Part shown: in pieces, positions 44,003-52,985 of the stretch | Position numbering within the stretch: the stretch's first letter is position 1 | Layout of the letters: each line of letters begins with the position of its first letter | Assembly (NCBI GenBank): GCA_002500745.1 | Contig: DLST01000001.1 | Coordinates: 180,724-244,723 of the forward strand | Direction of reading: 5' to 3' | Length of the DNA: 64,000 nucleotides | Source of the DNA: Sphingobacterium sp. UBA7855 | GTDB taxonomy: Bacteria > Bacteroidota > Bacteroidia > Sphingobacteriales > Sphingobacteriaceae | Translations under genes and position numbers: made by a program | The notes under the pieces: model-generated | Told to the model about the DNA's origin: nothing | What the model saw: only the letters and a program-made list of their open reading frames with translations | The model's database searches: none

Positions 44003-44100
44003 ATATCTTTCTCTTCCTTAAAAAAAAATAAAAAAAAATGAAACCGGAGCAGATGATGTGTACGGCTGAAGTGTATTAGCTGAAAAGAGAGTAACCAATT

Positions 44101-45273
44101 GTGGAAAAGGAAACACTTCAATATACGCTAAGGCAGTATATACATGGAAAACTTAGTGAAGAAGATTCGCGTAAGTTCTTGTCCTATATAAAGTCTGGTA
44201 AAGATAGCATACTACTTCAAGAAATCATCCAAGAGGTTTTGGACGATCCCATCGATCAATATCTGTTGGATGATCCAGCAATATTGGCTGTATTGGACAG
44301 TACATGGGATCAATTGGATCACCACATCAATAAATCCGAAATAAAATTGCTTCGATCTTGGAAACGTATTGGCGCGATCGCAGCCTCCATCATTGGACTA
44401 TTAGCTATTGGTCAATGGTTTTTTAATGCAGAAACGGACAATAGTGCTCCGCCAGCAATACAACATGTGATATCACCCGGAAAACAATCCGCAACCTTAA
44501 CGCTGGCCAACGGCAAGCAGATTCATCTACATGAAACACACAACGGTCGGATTGTCGAAGAATCGGGCATTAGGATCTCTAAAACAACAGATGGCCAATT
44601 GATTTACGAGGTGAGTAGTAATACGCAGGGCGAAATCGAGCAAAATACCTTATCGACAACCAAAGGGGAATGCTATCGGATTAAACTACCTGACGGGACA
44701 CAAGTATGGCTGAATGCCGCATCATCGCTCAGGTATCCCGTTCGTTTTTCAAAAGGGGGGAATAGAACTGTTGTGCTAACTGGTGAGGCATATTTTGAAG
44801 TAGCAAAAGATTCCAAACACCCCTTTATTGTAAAGACCGCAAATCAAGAGGTCAAAGTGCTCGGTACCCATTTCAATGTAAACAGTTATGCCGACGAATC
44901 GGCGGTACAGACCACCCTTCTAGAAGGTCGCGTACAGGTCAGTTCCCATAATCAAAAATTGCTATTAGCACCGGGTGAACAGTCGAGCCTTACAGCTCAT
45001 GGGATGTTAAAATCTCACCCGATAGATACAGCTCCGGTTATTGCGTGGACAAACAACGAATTTATGTTCGATGGAGATGATATCGAAAGTGTTATGCGTA
45101 AGGTGGCACGCTGGTATAATGTAGAGGTTATCTATCAGGGTAAAAAAACGACCGAGAAATTTGGGGGCGGAATATCGCGTTTTGATGATGTTCAAAAAGT
45201 TTTAAGGCTGCTCGAAAAAACGGGTGCCGTTCATTTCAGAATAGACGGAAAAAAAATACATGTACTTCCGTAG
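44101..45273 (+). CDS. FecR-family anti-sigma factor 2
   Basis: Anti-sigma factor of 390 residues; the frame begins at GTG 44101 and no better ATG is available nearby. The N-terminal cytoplasmic part spans about residues 1-80, with one membrane helix (IGAIAASIIGLLAIGQWFF, about 89-107). The FecR domain shows LSTTKGECYRIKLPDGTQVW and VLGTHFNVNSY. A C-terminal DUF4974 domain (NNEFMFDGDDIESVMRKVAR) ends the protein. It regulates ECF sigma 2 and receives the signal from the STN domain of SusC 2. Confidence 0.92.
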   Translation: MEKETLQYTLRQYIHGKLSEEDSRKFLSYIKSGKDSILLQEIIQEVLDDPIDQYLLDDPAILAVLDSTWDQLDHHINKSEIKLLRSWKRIGAIAASIIGLLAIGQWFFNAETDNSAPPAIQHVISPGKQSATLTLANGKQIHLHETHNGRIVEESGIRISKTTDGQLIYEVSSNTQGEIEQNTLSTTKGECYRIKLPDGTQVWLNAASSLRYPVRFSKGGNRTVVLTGEAYFEVAKDSKHPFIVKTANQEVKVLGTHFNVNSYADESAVQTTLLEGRVQVSSHNQKLLLAPGEQSSLTAHGMLKSHPIDTAPVIAWTNNEFMFDGDDIESVMRKVARWYNVEVIYQGKKTTEKFGGGISRFDDVQKVLRLLEKTGAVHFRIDGKKIHVLP

Positions 45274-45320
45274 TAACCTACTAAATAATTAATGACACAA
45301 TAACCTAAATAAACGAACCG

Positions 45321-45400
45321 ATGAATAAAAAACGACAAAACGAATAGCCACGAAGGTGGGGTATAAAAAAGCAACCAAGATCCTGAAGGGGCTCGGTTGC
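45321..45400 (+). promoter_or_regulatory. Structured leader upstream of SusC gene 2
   Basis: An eight-codon ORF MNKKRQNE (45321-45347) is followed at once by a tetraloop hairpin CCAC-GAAG-GTGG (45348-45359) that begins right after the stop codon. A second stem-loop has outer arms GCAACC/GGTTGC (45371-45376, 45395-45400) and partial inner pairing. About 90 bases then separate it from the susC start. The arrangement suggests leader-peptide or RNA-structure control; it is not matched to a known riboswitch. Confidence 0.45.
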
Positions 45401-45487
45401 CGTTTGGGACAATTAAATTTTAACTATCCAATCTGCAGTATGTTTCTGTTTTGGACGACTCGAATACACTGCAAATAAACCTTACAA

Positions 45488-48400
45488 ATGTATCAAAATT
45501 ATATCAGAAAAAAGGAGATAGCGTATCTGCTATTCCGTAAACTATGGCTTATTATGCGATTGACTACCATAATTATCTTGGTTACTTTTATGCAGGTTAG
45601 CGCTACCACCTTTGCACAAAAGGTAACATTAGAATACTCCAACATGAGCCTTAAAAAAATATTTAGGGAACTCAAATCCCAGACGGGATACAATTTTCTG
45701 TACACGGAACGGCAGATGGTAAACGCGAAGCCTATTGACATAAAAGTTAGGGACCGTCAATTATCGGATGTATTGGACCAGATCTTTAAAGATCAGCCCT
45801 TGTCTTACCAGTTGGATAATAAGACAGTGGTCATTTATGATAAGCCAAAAGCTTCCATAAAGTTCGCACCGATGGAGTTTACGATGATCCCAAATCAAGT
45901 CCCTGTAAAGGGACGTGTGACCAATGAGCGGGGCGAACCTCTTGCAAATGTCTCTGTGCGGGTCAAAGGAAATGAATCTATAGGTACTACCACCAATGGT
46001 GATGGTCTATTTACGCTCACAAACCTTTCGCCCAAAGCAACCCTGATATTCTCCTCTGTTGGTTATGATGCTTTGAGCGGGGAGCTATCTTCCCTGCAGA
46101 CCGATGGATCGGGGCAGCTCAATGTGATTATGAAAAATAGCAACAGTCAGCTCGAAGAAGTTATCGTAATCGGCTATGGTACCACTACACGTCAGCGTGT
46201 TGTTGGGGCTGTTGATCAGATCAGTGCGAAAACTTTCGAAAACCGACCTGTAGGCAATGTAACACAAGCCCTTCAGGGAGCCTCGCCCAGCTTGACCATC
46301 CAACAGAAAAGCATGGACCCCAATGATAATTCGATGAATATCAATATTCGTGGGATATCTACCATAAACAGTAACGCGCCGCTGGTAGTGATCGATGGAA
46401 TTATTACAGAAGGCGGTACGCTCAATAAGATCAATCCGGATGACATCGAAACAGTGTCGGTATTGAAAGACGCAGGCTCTACGGCTATATACGGTTCGAG
46501 GTCAGCCAATGGCGTTATTTTGGTAACCACCAAAAGAGGACGCCAAAATCAGCGCCCCACAGTAAATATCGGCACACAATGGGGAGTGCAAGAACCTAAA
46601 ATTTTGTTTTCTCCAGTTGAAGGGTACCAAAATGCAACCCTACGTAATCTAGCGCTAACCAATTCAGGAATGGATCCGCAATTTTCACCGGCTGCTATCG
46701 CTGACTTATATGCCCATCGGGATATTGAGCGGTGGAACTTGCCTGAAATTATGAAGAACTCTTTCCAGCAAAAATATAATATCAGTGTGGCCGGCGGCGG
46801 AGAGAAAAGTTCGTACTTGTTTTCCGGAGGCTTTTACAATCAACCCAGTAATTTTGTTGGGCAAAACTTTGGCATTAAGCGGTACAATTTGCGGAGCAAC
46901 CTCAGTACAGAGATCGGACGTTTTAAATTGACTTCTATTTTAGCCTATACCCGCAATAACAACATGAGCAACACGGCCGGAAGTGCCATTATCAATGCTT
47001 CCAGACTTCCTTCCTATTACTACTACCGCATGCAGGCAGATAATGGAAAATATCTTGTCAACAATGCACTGACAGACCAAAATCCATTGGCTGAGCTAAA
47101 TGAAGGGGGATATATCAAAAATGATAACGATTATTTCAATATCAACCTGAATCTTGAAGCTAAACTTTTTGAAGGTTTAAAACTACGCGGTATCTTCGGA
47201 GCGGACATCTATGCAGACCACCGCTCTATTCGAAGAATCCAAGTTCCTTTGTATTCAAATCCAGATGCCACGCAACCGCAGGTTTATGTCAATTCAGATC
47301 GTAATACGGAAGATTTTAATGAAAAAGCTTCGCTATTAAATTTCCAGTTGCTCTTAGATTACGATCGGACTTTTGGAACTCATCATGTATCAGGGCTTTT
47401 TGGAGCATCCAACGAATCCTATACACGTCGACAAAACGAATTGAAGATGAAATTTACAGATCCTATCCTCGGTACACCTACTACAGGAACGGTCATTGAT
47501 CCCGTAAGCGCCCGTGTCACACCAAATGGTACACTGCAAAATAGTATCAATTCGATCTTCGGTCGTGTCGGATATGACTTTGCAAGTAAGTATTTTGCCG
47601 AATTTAGCTTTCGCTACGATGGATCTTCTAAGTTCTCGAAGGCTAATCGCTGGGGGTTCTTTCCTTCGGGATCTCTCGGATGGCGAGCATCCGACGAAGT
47701 ATTTATGAATTGGTATAAACAACATGTCGGTAGCCTAAAAATCAGATCTACGTATGGTGTCCTGGGCAATCAGGCCGTAGATGACTACGCCTATTATTTT
47801 ACCTATGAATCTTATCAGAACAGTTATGGATTTAACAACAAACCTGTTTCTGCTGCGGGATTTAATTATGCCAGCCTTGATCTACGCTGGGAGAAAACCT
47901 ATAATTTCAATGTTGGGTTGGACGCCACCTTCTTTCAGGATAAATTAACGGCCAGCTTCGACTATTTTAAAAAGCGAACAGTAGATATCTTGATGGCGCC
48001 ACAGATACCTTCCACATTCGGAACTTCCTTAAAGAATCAGAACTTAGGTGAAATGAACAATGAAGGCTGGGAAATCAACCTCAATTACCGCGTTACAACA
48101 GGGAATTTCCAGCATGTGATCAATGCCAACATGGGTGATAGTCATAATAAGATTATTGCAATGCCGGGCGATGACCGTATTTCGACAGTTGACAACATTA
48201 CTAAACTGACCCGTGTTGGGCTACCCTATAATTCCTATTATGGGTATAAGATGGAAGGATTCTTTCAAAATATAAGGGATATTGAAACTTCGGCGCTGCC
48301 GAGTGGTATTACGGCGGCAGATCTACGACCCGGTGATGTAAAGTATGTCGATCGGAATAACGATGGACTTATCGACGCACGGGACCGCTTTGTGTTGGGC

Positions 48401-48925
48401 AATGGTTTCCCTCGGTTTACATTTGGTCTTACCTATAATTTGAATTACAAAGATTTTGATTTTAGTATGTTTTGGCAAGGGGTGGGCAAGCGTGATATGA
48501 TGATTCGCGGAGAATTGATCGAGCCCTTTCATCAAAACTATTCGTATTCCATTTACCAGCATCAACTCGATTACTGGACACCCACAAATATCGACGGGCA
48601 TTGGCCGCGATTGACGGCAAATGGATCAACAGCGTCCACCAACAATTTTGGAAAAGATTCTGACCTCTATCTTTTCAACGGGAAATACGCCCGCCTGAAA
48701 AATATACAGATTGGCTATTCATTGCCAAAGGGAGTGATTGGAAAATGGGGATTGCAGCGTGTTCGCTTTTTTATTAATGCCCAAAACCTGCTGACGTTGA
48801 GTAAAAACTCCTGGATAGATCCCGAATCCTCCGAATTTGATTCTAACATGGGTGGTTCGGCCAATAGTGCCCGCAATTATCCGACGTTGAAATACTATGG
48901 CGGTGGATTAAATATTCAATTCTAA
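45488..48925 (+). CDS. SusC/RagA-type TonB-linked receptor 2 with STN domain
   Basis: Outer-membrane glycan transporter of 1145 residues. A long N-terminal signal segment (LIMRLTTIIILVTFMQVSAT) precedes an STN domain (about residues 45-120, YSNMSLKKIFRELKSQTGYN), a carboxypeptidase-regulatory-like domain (VPVKGRVTNERGEPLANVSV), the plug with the SusC-type VLKDAGSTAIYGSRSANGVI (about 324-343) and the barrel ending YYGGGLNIQF. SusD 2 follows after 11 bases. The downstream GH76 enzymes indicate alpha-mannan or related fungal cell-wall oligosaccharides as cargo. Confidence 0.95.
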   Translation: MYQNYIRKKEIAYLLFRKLWLIMRLTTIIILVTFMQVSATTFAQKVTLEYSNMSLKKIFRELKSQTGYNFLYTERQMVNAKPIDIKVRDRQLSDVLDQIFKDQPLSYQLDNKTVVIYDKPKASIKFAPMEFTMIPNQVPVKGRVTNERGEPLANVSVRVKGNESIGTTTNGDGLFTLTNLSPKATLIFSSVGYDALSGELSSLQTDGSGQLNVIMKNSNSQLEEVIVIGYGTTTRQRVVGAVDQISAKTFENRPVGNVTQALQGASPSLTIQQKSMDPNDNSMNINIRGISTINSNAPLVVIDGIITEGGTLNKINPDDIETVSVLKDAGSTAIYGSRSANGVILVTTKRGRQNQRPTVNIGTQWGVQEPKILFSPVEGYQNATLRNLALTNSGMDPQFSPAAIADLYAHRDIERWNLPEIMKNSFQQKYNISVAGGGEKSSYLFSGGFYNQPSNFVGQNFGIKRYNLRSNLSTEIGRFKLTSILAYTRNNNMSNTAGSAIINASRLPSYYYYRMQADNGKYLVNNALTDQNPLAELNEGGYIKNDNDYFNINLNLEAKLFEGLKLRGIFGADIYADHRSIRRIQVPLYSNPDATQPQVYVNSDRNTEDFNEKASLLNFQLLLDYDRTFGTHHVSGLFGASNESYTRRQNELKMKFTDPILGTPTTGTVIDPVSARVTPNGTLQNSINSIFGRVGYDFASKYFAEFSFRYDGSSKFSKANRWGFFPSGSLGWRASDEVFMNWYKQHVGSLKIRSTYGVLGNQAVDDYAYYFTYESYQNSYGFNNKPVSAAGFNYASLDLRWEKTYNFNVGLDATFFQDKLTASFDYFKKRTVDILMAPQIPSTFGTSLKNQNLGEMNNEGWEINLNYRVTTGNFQHVINANMGDSHNKIIAMPGDDRISTVDNITKLTRVGLPYNSYYGYKMEGFFQNIRDIETSALPSGITAADLRPGDVKYVDRNNDGLIDARDRFVLGNGFPRFTFGLTYNLNYKDFDFSMFWQGVGKRDMMIRGELIEPFHQNYSYSIYQHQLDYWTPTNIDGHWPRLTANGSTASTNNFGKDSDLYLFNGKYARLKNIQIGYSLPKGVIGKWGLQRVRFFINAQNLLTLSKNSWIDPESSEFDSNMGGSANSARNYPTLKYYGGGLNIQF

Positions 48926-48936
48926 CCTTTTATATA

Positions 48937-50562
48937 ATGAAACTATATAAGATACTTGTAGGAGGCTTGAGTTTAATGGCAATTCTCCAATTAACATCCT
49001 GTAATAAGTTGGATACGCTACCAACTGATCGTTTTACTGATGAAAACTTTTGGGACTACGCAGATAATGCAGAAAAAATGGTCAACATGGCCTATAATCA
49101 GCTGTATTCAGCAGATCGTATGTGGAATGATGAAGCGCTGAGTGATAATATTTTTGAGGGGCGCTCAAACACAGACCAGCGTGCAATTCGTAATGGAACC
49201 GCCGATCCGACACTGGGCCGATTTGGTGCAGAGTGGTCCGATCTCTACGGCGGTATTAAGACCTGCCATGTCTATCTAGCGAATGTGGAACGTGTACCCG
49301 GAATGGACCCGGCACTCAAAAAACGTCGCATCGCCGAGGTGCGCTTTATCCGTGCATTTCTCTATTTTAGACTTGTTAATTTTTATGGCGCTGTGCCTTT
49401 TTTCACAAAAGATATCTCACTGGAAGAGTCCAAGACTCTACCTCGGACAGATAAAGCGACTATTATGGCCTTCATCCATCAAGAGTTGGATCAATGTATG
49501 GCCGATCTACCGAACAAAGATGCTTTATCCGCAGACGACCGCGGCCGGATTACAAAGGGTGCCGCTTCAGCCTTTCAAGCTCGGGCTTACCTTTATGAAA
49601 GTAATTGGAATAAAGTAATAGTGTACTGTGAAAATCTGATGAAAAATCAAACTGAATTTGGAACTTACGCATTATTCCGCAGTTATCCGGAATTGTTTAC
49701 TGCAGCCAATGAATATAATTCAGAGGTTATTCTGGATTATGCCTATGTACCTCTTTTAAAAACCTGGAATAAGTTATATGATGCAGCACCAATCTCTGCA
49801 CAGGCACGTTTAAACGGTTATGCACCATTACAAAGTCTGGCTGATAATTATTTGACACTGGGCGGAAATCCCATTGCTACGGATCCCCAATACAACGACA
49901 GTAATCCCTATGTCAATCGCGATCCACGTATGGCCGCAACCATCGTTTTTCATGGCGGACAATGGACTGATTTTGACGGTACAACACGCAAGATCTTTAT
50001 CAAACCCGGCTCTGGTACAACAGATAAGGAACGGCTCGACGAATATCAGGGGGCGAGTGCCAACGCTTCCGCTACCGGTTATTACGTAAAGAAATACTAC
50101 GATGTAACAGCAACGGTAAAATACGATGCCGGATTGAATATCATCATGTTCAGGTATGCCGATATCTTGTTGATGTATGCAGAAGCAAAAGAAGCACTGG
50201 GACAACTCGATGCAGCAGTATGGGATATGACGATCAGACCTATTCGTCTACGGGCTGGTTTTGAAGCCTCCAAAGCATTGGAATTCCCGACTGCCGGAGA
50301 TCTGAAAACAATAGTCCGAAACGAGCGGAGAAGTGAACTCGCTCTTGAGGGATTGCGTTACTATGATATCATGCGCTGGAAAGCTGGTAAAACCTATTTG
50401 GAAGGCCAGGTATTGGGTGCTAAATATGGTGGTAACAATAGCAATATCAAATTGGATATCCGCCGATTTGATGAAAGTAGAGATTATCTCTGGTCGATAC
50501 CACGGACCCAGATCGATCTAAATAAAAATTTATTGCCTAACAATCAGGGCTACTCAAACTAA
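48937..50562 (+). CDS. SusD/RagB-family surface glycan-binding lipoprotein 2
   Basis: Lid lipoprotein of the SusC2 complex (541 residues). Lipobox in MAILQLTSCNKLD (Cys at residue 22). SusD-like features are FIRAFLYFRLVNFYGAVPFF (about residues 142-161) and the C-terminal IVRNERRSELALEGLRYYDI (about 452-471) leading to a typical end. Length is usual for glycan-type SusD. It lies between SusC2 and the SusE-like gene, which is in line with a classical polysaccharide utilization locus. Confidence 0.95.
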   Translation: MKLYKILVGGLSLMAILQLTSCNKLDTLPTDRFTDENFWDYADNAEKMVNMAYNQLYSADRMWNDEALSDNIFEGRSNTDQRAIRNGTADPTLGRFGAEWSDLYGGIKTCHVYLANVERVPGMDPALKKRRIAEVRFIRAFLYFRLVNFYGAVPFFTKDISLEESKTLPRTDKATIMAFIHQELDQCMADLPNKDALSADDRGRITKGAASAFQARAYLYESNWNKVIVYCENLMKNQTEFGTYALFRSYPELFTAANEYNSEVILDYAYVPLLKTWNKLYDAAPISAQARLNGYAPLQSLADNYLTLGGNPIATDPQYNDSNPYVNRDPRMAATIVFHGGQWTDFDGTTRKIFIKPGSGTTDKERLDEYQGASANASATGYYVKKYYDVTATVKYDAGLNIIMFRYADILLMYAEAKEALGQLDAAVWDMTIRPIRLRAGFEASKALEFPTAGDLKTIVRNERRSELALEGLRYYDIMRWKAGKTYLEGQVLGAKYGGNNSNIKLDIRRFDESRDYLWSIPRTQIDLNKNLLPNNQGYSN

Positions 50563-50636
50563 ATTTAATTAAAAAACTAGCGCAAACGGCGCATTAAAAA
50601 AATGTACGTTTCGAACCATAAATTAATGATATAGAC

Positions 50637-51779
50637 ATGAAATGGTATTTTAAAGTTATAGCAATGGTCGCATTGGCTGCGAGCATCGTTTCCTGTAAAA
50701 AAGACGATATGAAATACGCGGACGCCGAAGTGTCCGCGGTTGAGAACCTATATGCTCCTGCAGATGCAAAAGCGGTTAAATTATTAAGTTCAAGCTCCGC
50801 AGCGCTGTATTTTGAATGGCAGTCGGCTTTGGTGGCCGACGGTGGGGCAGCTCAATATGAAGTGGTCTTTGACAAGTCCGACGGCGATTTTAGCAAGCCT
50901 CTTTATACAGTCACATCGGATAATAATGGAAACTCCAACGGCGCTAATATCAGTCACAAAATATTGAATCAGATCGCCACGAAAGCGGGGGTCAACCCTG
51001 GTGAGAGTGGTGATGTAATCTGGTCAGTCTATGCTATCCGTGGAATGAAACGGGTGTTGAGCAAAGCTAAGAAGGTATTGAACATCAAAACACTGGAAGG
51101 CTTTGCAGAGATCCCCGATGAACTATTTATCGCTGGAGAGGCAACTGAGGGCGGGACGGATGTTGCCGCATCTTTACCTTTTAAATTGGTAGGTAATGGT
51201 GAATATGAGATCTTTACAAAACTGGAAGCCGGTAAGAAATATATTTTTACGGATCGTAAGTCCGCAGAAGGACGTGTTTTCTATTCGGAAGATCAAACTA
51301 AAATAAAAGAAGGTGAAACGGGAAGTAATAGCATTGCCAAGACAGCAGTATATCGTATTCGAATAGATTTTAATGTCGCAGCAGTTACTTACACCGAGAT
51401 CAAAAACATGGGCGTTTATTTCTCGCCATCTGGAGCAGTGGTGTTGGATCTTCCTTATCAAGGTAAGGGAATTTGGTCTGCAACGGGCATTATCAATTTT
51501 AAACAGGAAAGTTGGGGCCGCGACCAACGCTATAAGTTCCAAATGGAAACCGTTAAGGCCGGAAAGGCTGAAACTTTACAGCTGGGAACTCAGAACGGGA
51601 CGGACAGTCCTCCCAATAGTTCATCGGCTCCTTCTTATTATTTCGTTCGCATATTGCCCAATCTTTCGCAATGGGACGATAAATGGAAATTTGCGGATGC
51701 AGTAGACGGCCATCCAACAAAAATATCGATGATTTTGCAAGGCGACAAAGACTATACGCATACTGTAGTACCAAATTAA
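50637..51779 (+). CDS. SusE/SusF-like surface glycan-binding lipoprotein
   Basis: Surface lipoprotein of 380 residues. Lipobox in LAASIVSCKKDD (Cys about residue 21). An N-terminal SusE-type immunoglobulin-like domain (about 35-150: VKLLSSSSAALYFEWQSAL, EVVFDKSDGDFSKPLY, VIWSVYAIRG) is followed by beta-rich carbohydrate-binding-like modules containing ELFIAGEATEGG and, near the C-terminus, WKFADAVDGHPTKISM. SusE/F proteins bind glycan at the cell surface without cleaving it. It is cotranscribed with SusD2 and with GH76-A, which starts 12 bases after it. Confidence 0.82.
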   Translation: MKWYFKVIAMVALAASIVSCKKDDMKYADAEVSAVENLYAPADAKAVKLLSSSSAALYFEWQSALVADGGAAQYEVVFDKSDGDFSKPLYTVTSDNNGNSNGANISHKILNQIATKAGVNPGESGDVIWSVYAIRGMKRVLSKAKKVLNIKTLEGFAEIPDELFIAGEATEGGTDVAASLPFKLVGNGEYEIFTKLEAGKKYIFTDRKSAEGRVFYSEDQTKIKEGETGSNSIAKTAVYRIRIDFNVAAVTYTEIKNMGVYFSPSGAVVLDLPYQGKGIWSATGIINFKQESWGRDQRYKFQMETVKAGKAETLQLGTQNGTDSPPNSSSAPSYYFVRILPNLSQWDDKWKFADAVDGHPTKISMILQGDKDYTHTVVPN

Positions 51780-51791
51780 GGAGGAGACCCG

Positions 51792-52916
51792 ATGAATAAA
51801 ATGATTATACTGTCATCCATATTGTTTCTACTCTTTGGATGCACCAAAATTGAGGACAGCTACCCGTATGATGATTCCGTAGAGGAAAGCTGGACAGCTA
51901 TTGCAACGCAGGTTTCCGATAAGATGATTGCCGGATTCTGGAATGAGTCCGGGTATTTTAACAATGCAATCAATCAATCCGATCTGGGATTTCAATATTG
52001 GCCCAATGCACATGCGATGGATGTTGTTATCGACGCTTATCTACGGACGAAAGATGCCAAGTATAGTGCCTATTTCAGCAAATGGTTTGAAGGTGTGAAG
52101 ATCAAAAATGGCAATACCTATTACAACGTATTCTATGATGATATGGAATGGAATGCATTGACCATATTGCGCTTATATGAAATTACCAAGGAACAAAAAT
52201 ACCTCGACACCGTATTACTTTTATGGAAAGACATTACTGGTGCATGGGATGAGCAATACGCAGGCGGGGGATTGGCTTGGAAGAAAGATATGCGCTACAG
52301 CAAAAATGCTTGCTCGAATGGCCCAGCTAGTATTTTGGCCGCTAGATTATATCGTTTGACAAAAGATGAAAACTACTTGACCTGGGCTAAGAAGATCTAC
52401 GAATGGCAAAAGGCAACCTTATACAATCCATCAACAGGCGCCGTTTATGATAACATTAATGGTCAGACAGGTAATGTGGATATGACGACGCTTACGTATA
52501 ATCAGGGAACGTTTCTTGGTAGCGCGGTTGAGCTTTTTAAGATTACTAACGACCAGCCTTATCTGGTTGATGCGCAAAAAATTAGTTATTATACAATCAC
52601 GCGTTGTATCGATGGCGGGAATAATATCTTGCGCGATGAGGGAAATGGCGACGGCGCATTGTTTAAGGGAATATTTATACGATATTTCGTAGACTATTTA
52701 AATCAGGAAGGAATTGATGCAGCCTACCGCAGTAAGTTTGATAAGTTTTTGGTCAACAATGGCAAAATTGCGTGGACCAAGGGAACAAGTCTACCGACGT
52801 TGTTTTTTGGTTCCTCCTGGGCGCAGCCACCCATAGGTAATAGTGAGCTTACAGCGTATGCAAGTGCAGCCATGCTCTTTGAAGGATTGGCAAGCTATCA
52901 AAATAAATTAAAATAA
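51792..52916 (+). CDS. GH76 family alpha-1,6-mannanase-like lipoprotein (A)
   Basis: Glycoside hydrolase family 76, an (alpha/alpha)6 barrel that cleaves alpha-1,6-mannan backbones with retention. The 374-residue product is a lipoprotein (LFLLFGCTKIE, Cys17), so it probably acts at the cell surface. The paired catalytic aspartates are Asp116-Asp117 in VFYDDMEWNALTILRLYE. Other typical stretches are GGGLAWKKDMRYSKNACSN and YNQGTFLGSAVEL. A strong Shine-Dalgarno AAGGAGGAG (51778-51786) overlaps the stop of the SusE-like gene. Surface endo-acting cleavage before uptake by SusCD2 is the likely role. Confidence 0.92.
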   Translation: MNKMIILSSILFLLFGCTKIEDSYPYDDSVEESWTAIATQVSDKMIAGFWNESGYFNNAINQSDLGFQYWPNAHAMDVVIDAYLRTKDAKYSAYFSKWFEGVKIKNGNTYYNVFYDDMEWNALTILRLYEITKEQKYLDTVLLLWKDITGAWDEQYAGGGLAWKKDMRYSKNACSNGPASILAARLYRLTKDENYLTWAKKIYEWQKATLYNPSTGAVYDNINGQTGNVDMTTLTYNQGTFLGSAVELFKITNDQPYLVDAQKISYYTITRCIDGGNNILRDEGNGDGALFKGIFIRYFVDYLNQEGIDAAYRSKFDKFLVNNGKIAWTKGTSLPTLFFGSSWAQPPIGNSELTAYASAAMLFEGLASYQNKLK

Positions 52917-52928
52917 TTGAACAAATGC

Positions 52929-52970
52929 AAAGAAGCCTTGCGTTTCCGTAAAGGTCGCAACGGCTTCTTT
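52929..52970 (+). promoter_or_regulatory. Strong hairpin between the two GH76 genes
   Basis: A 9-bp stem AAAGAAGCC/GGCTTCTTT continues inward as TTGCG/CGCAA with one bulged C, around a 13-base loop. It fills most of the 69 bases between GH76-A and GH76-B. No T run follows, so it is more likely an RNA-processing, stability or translation element than a simple terminator. Confidence 0.65.
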
Positions 52971-52985
52971 AAAGTAGAGATGCAG

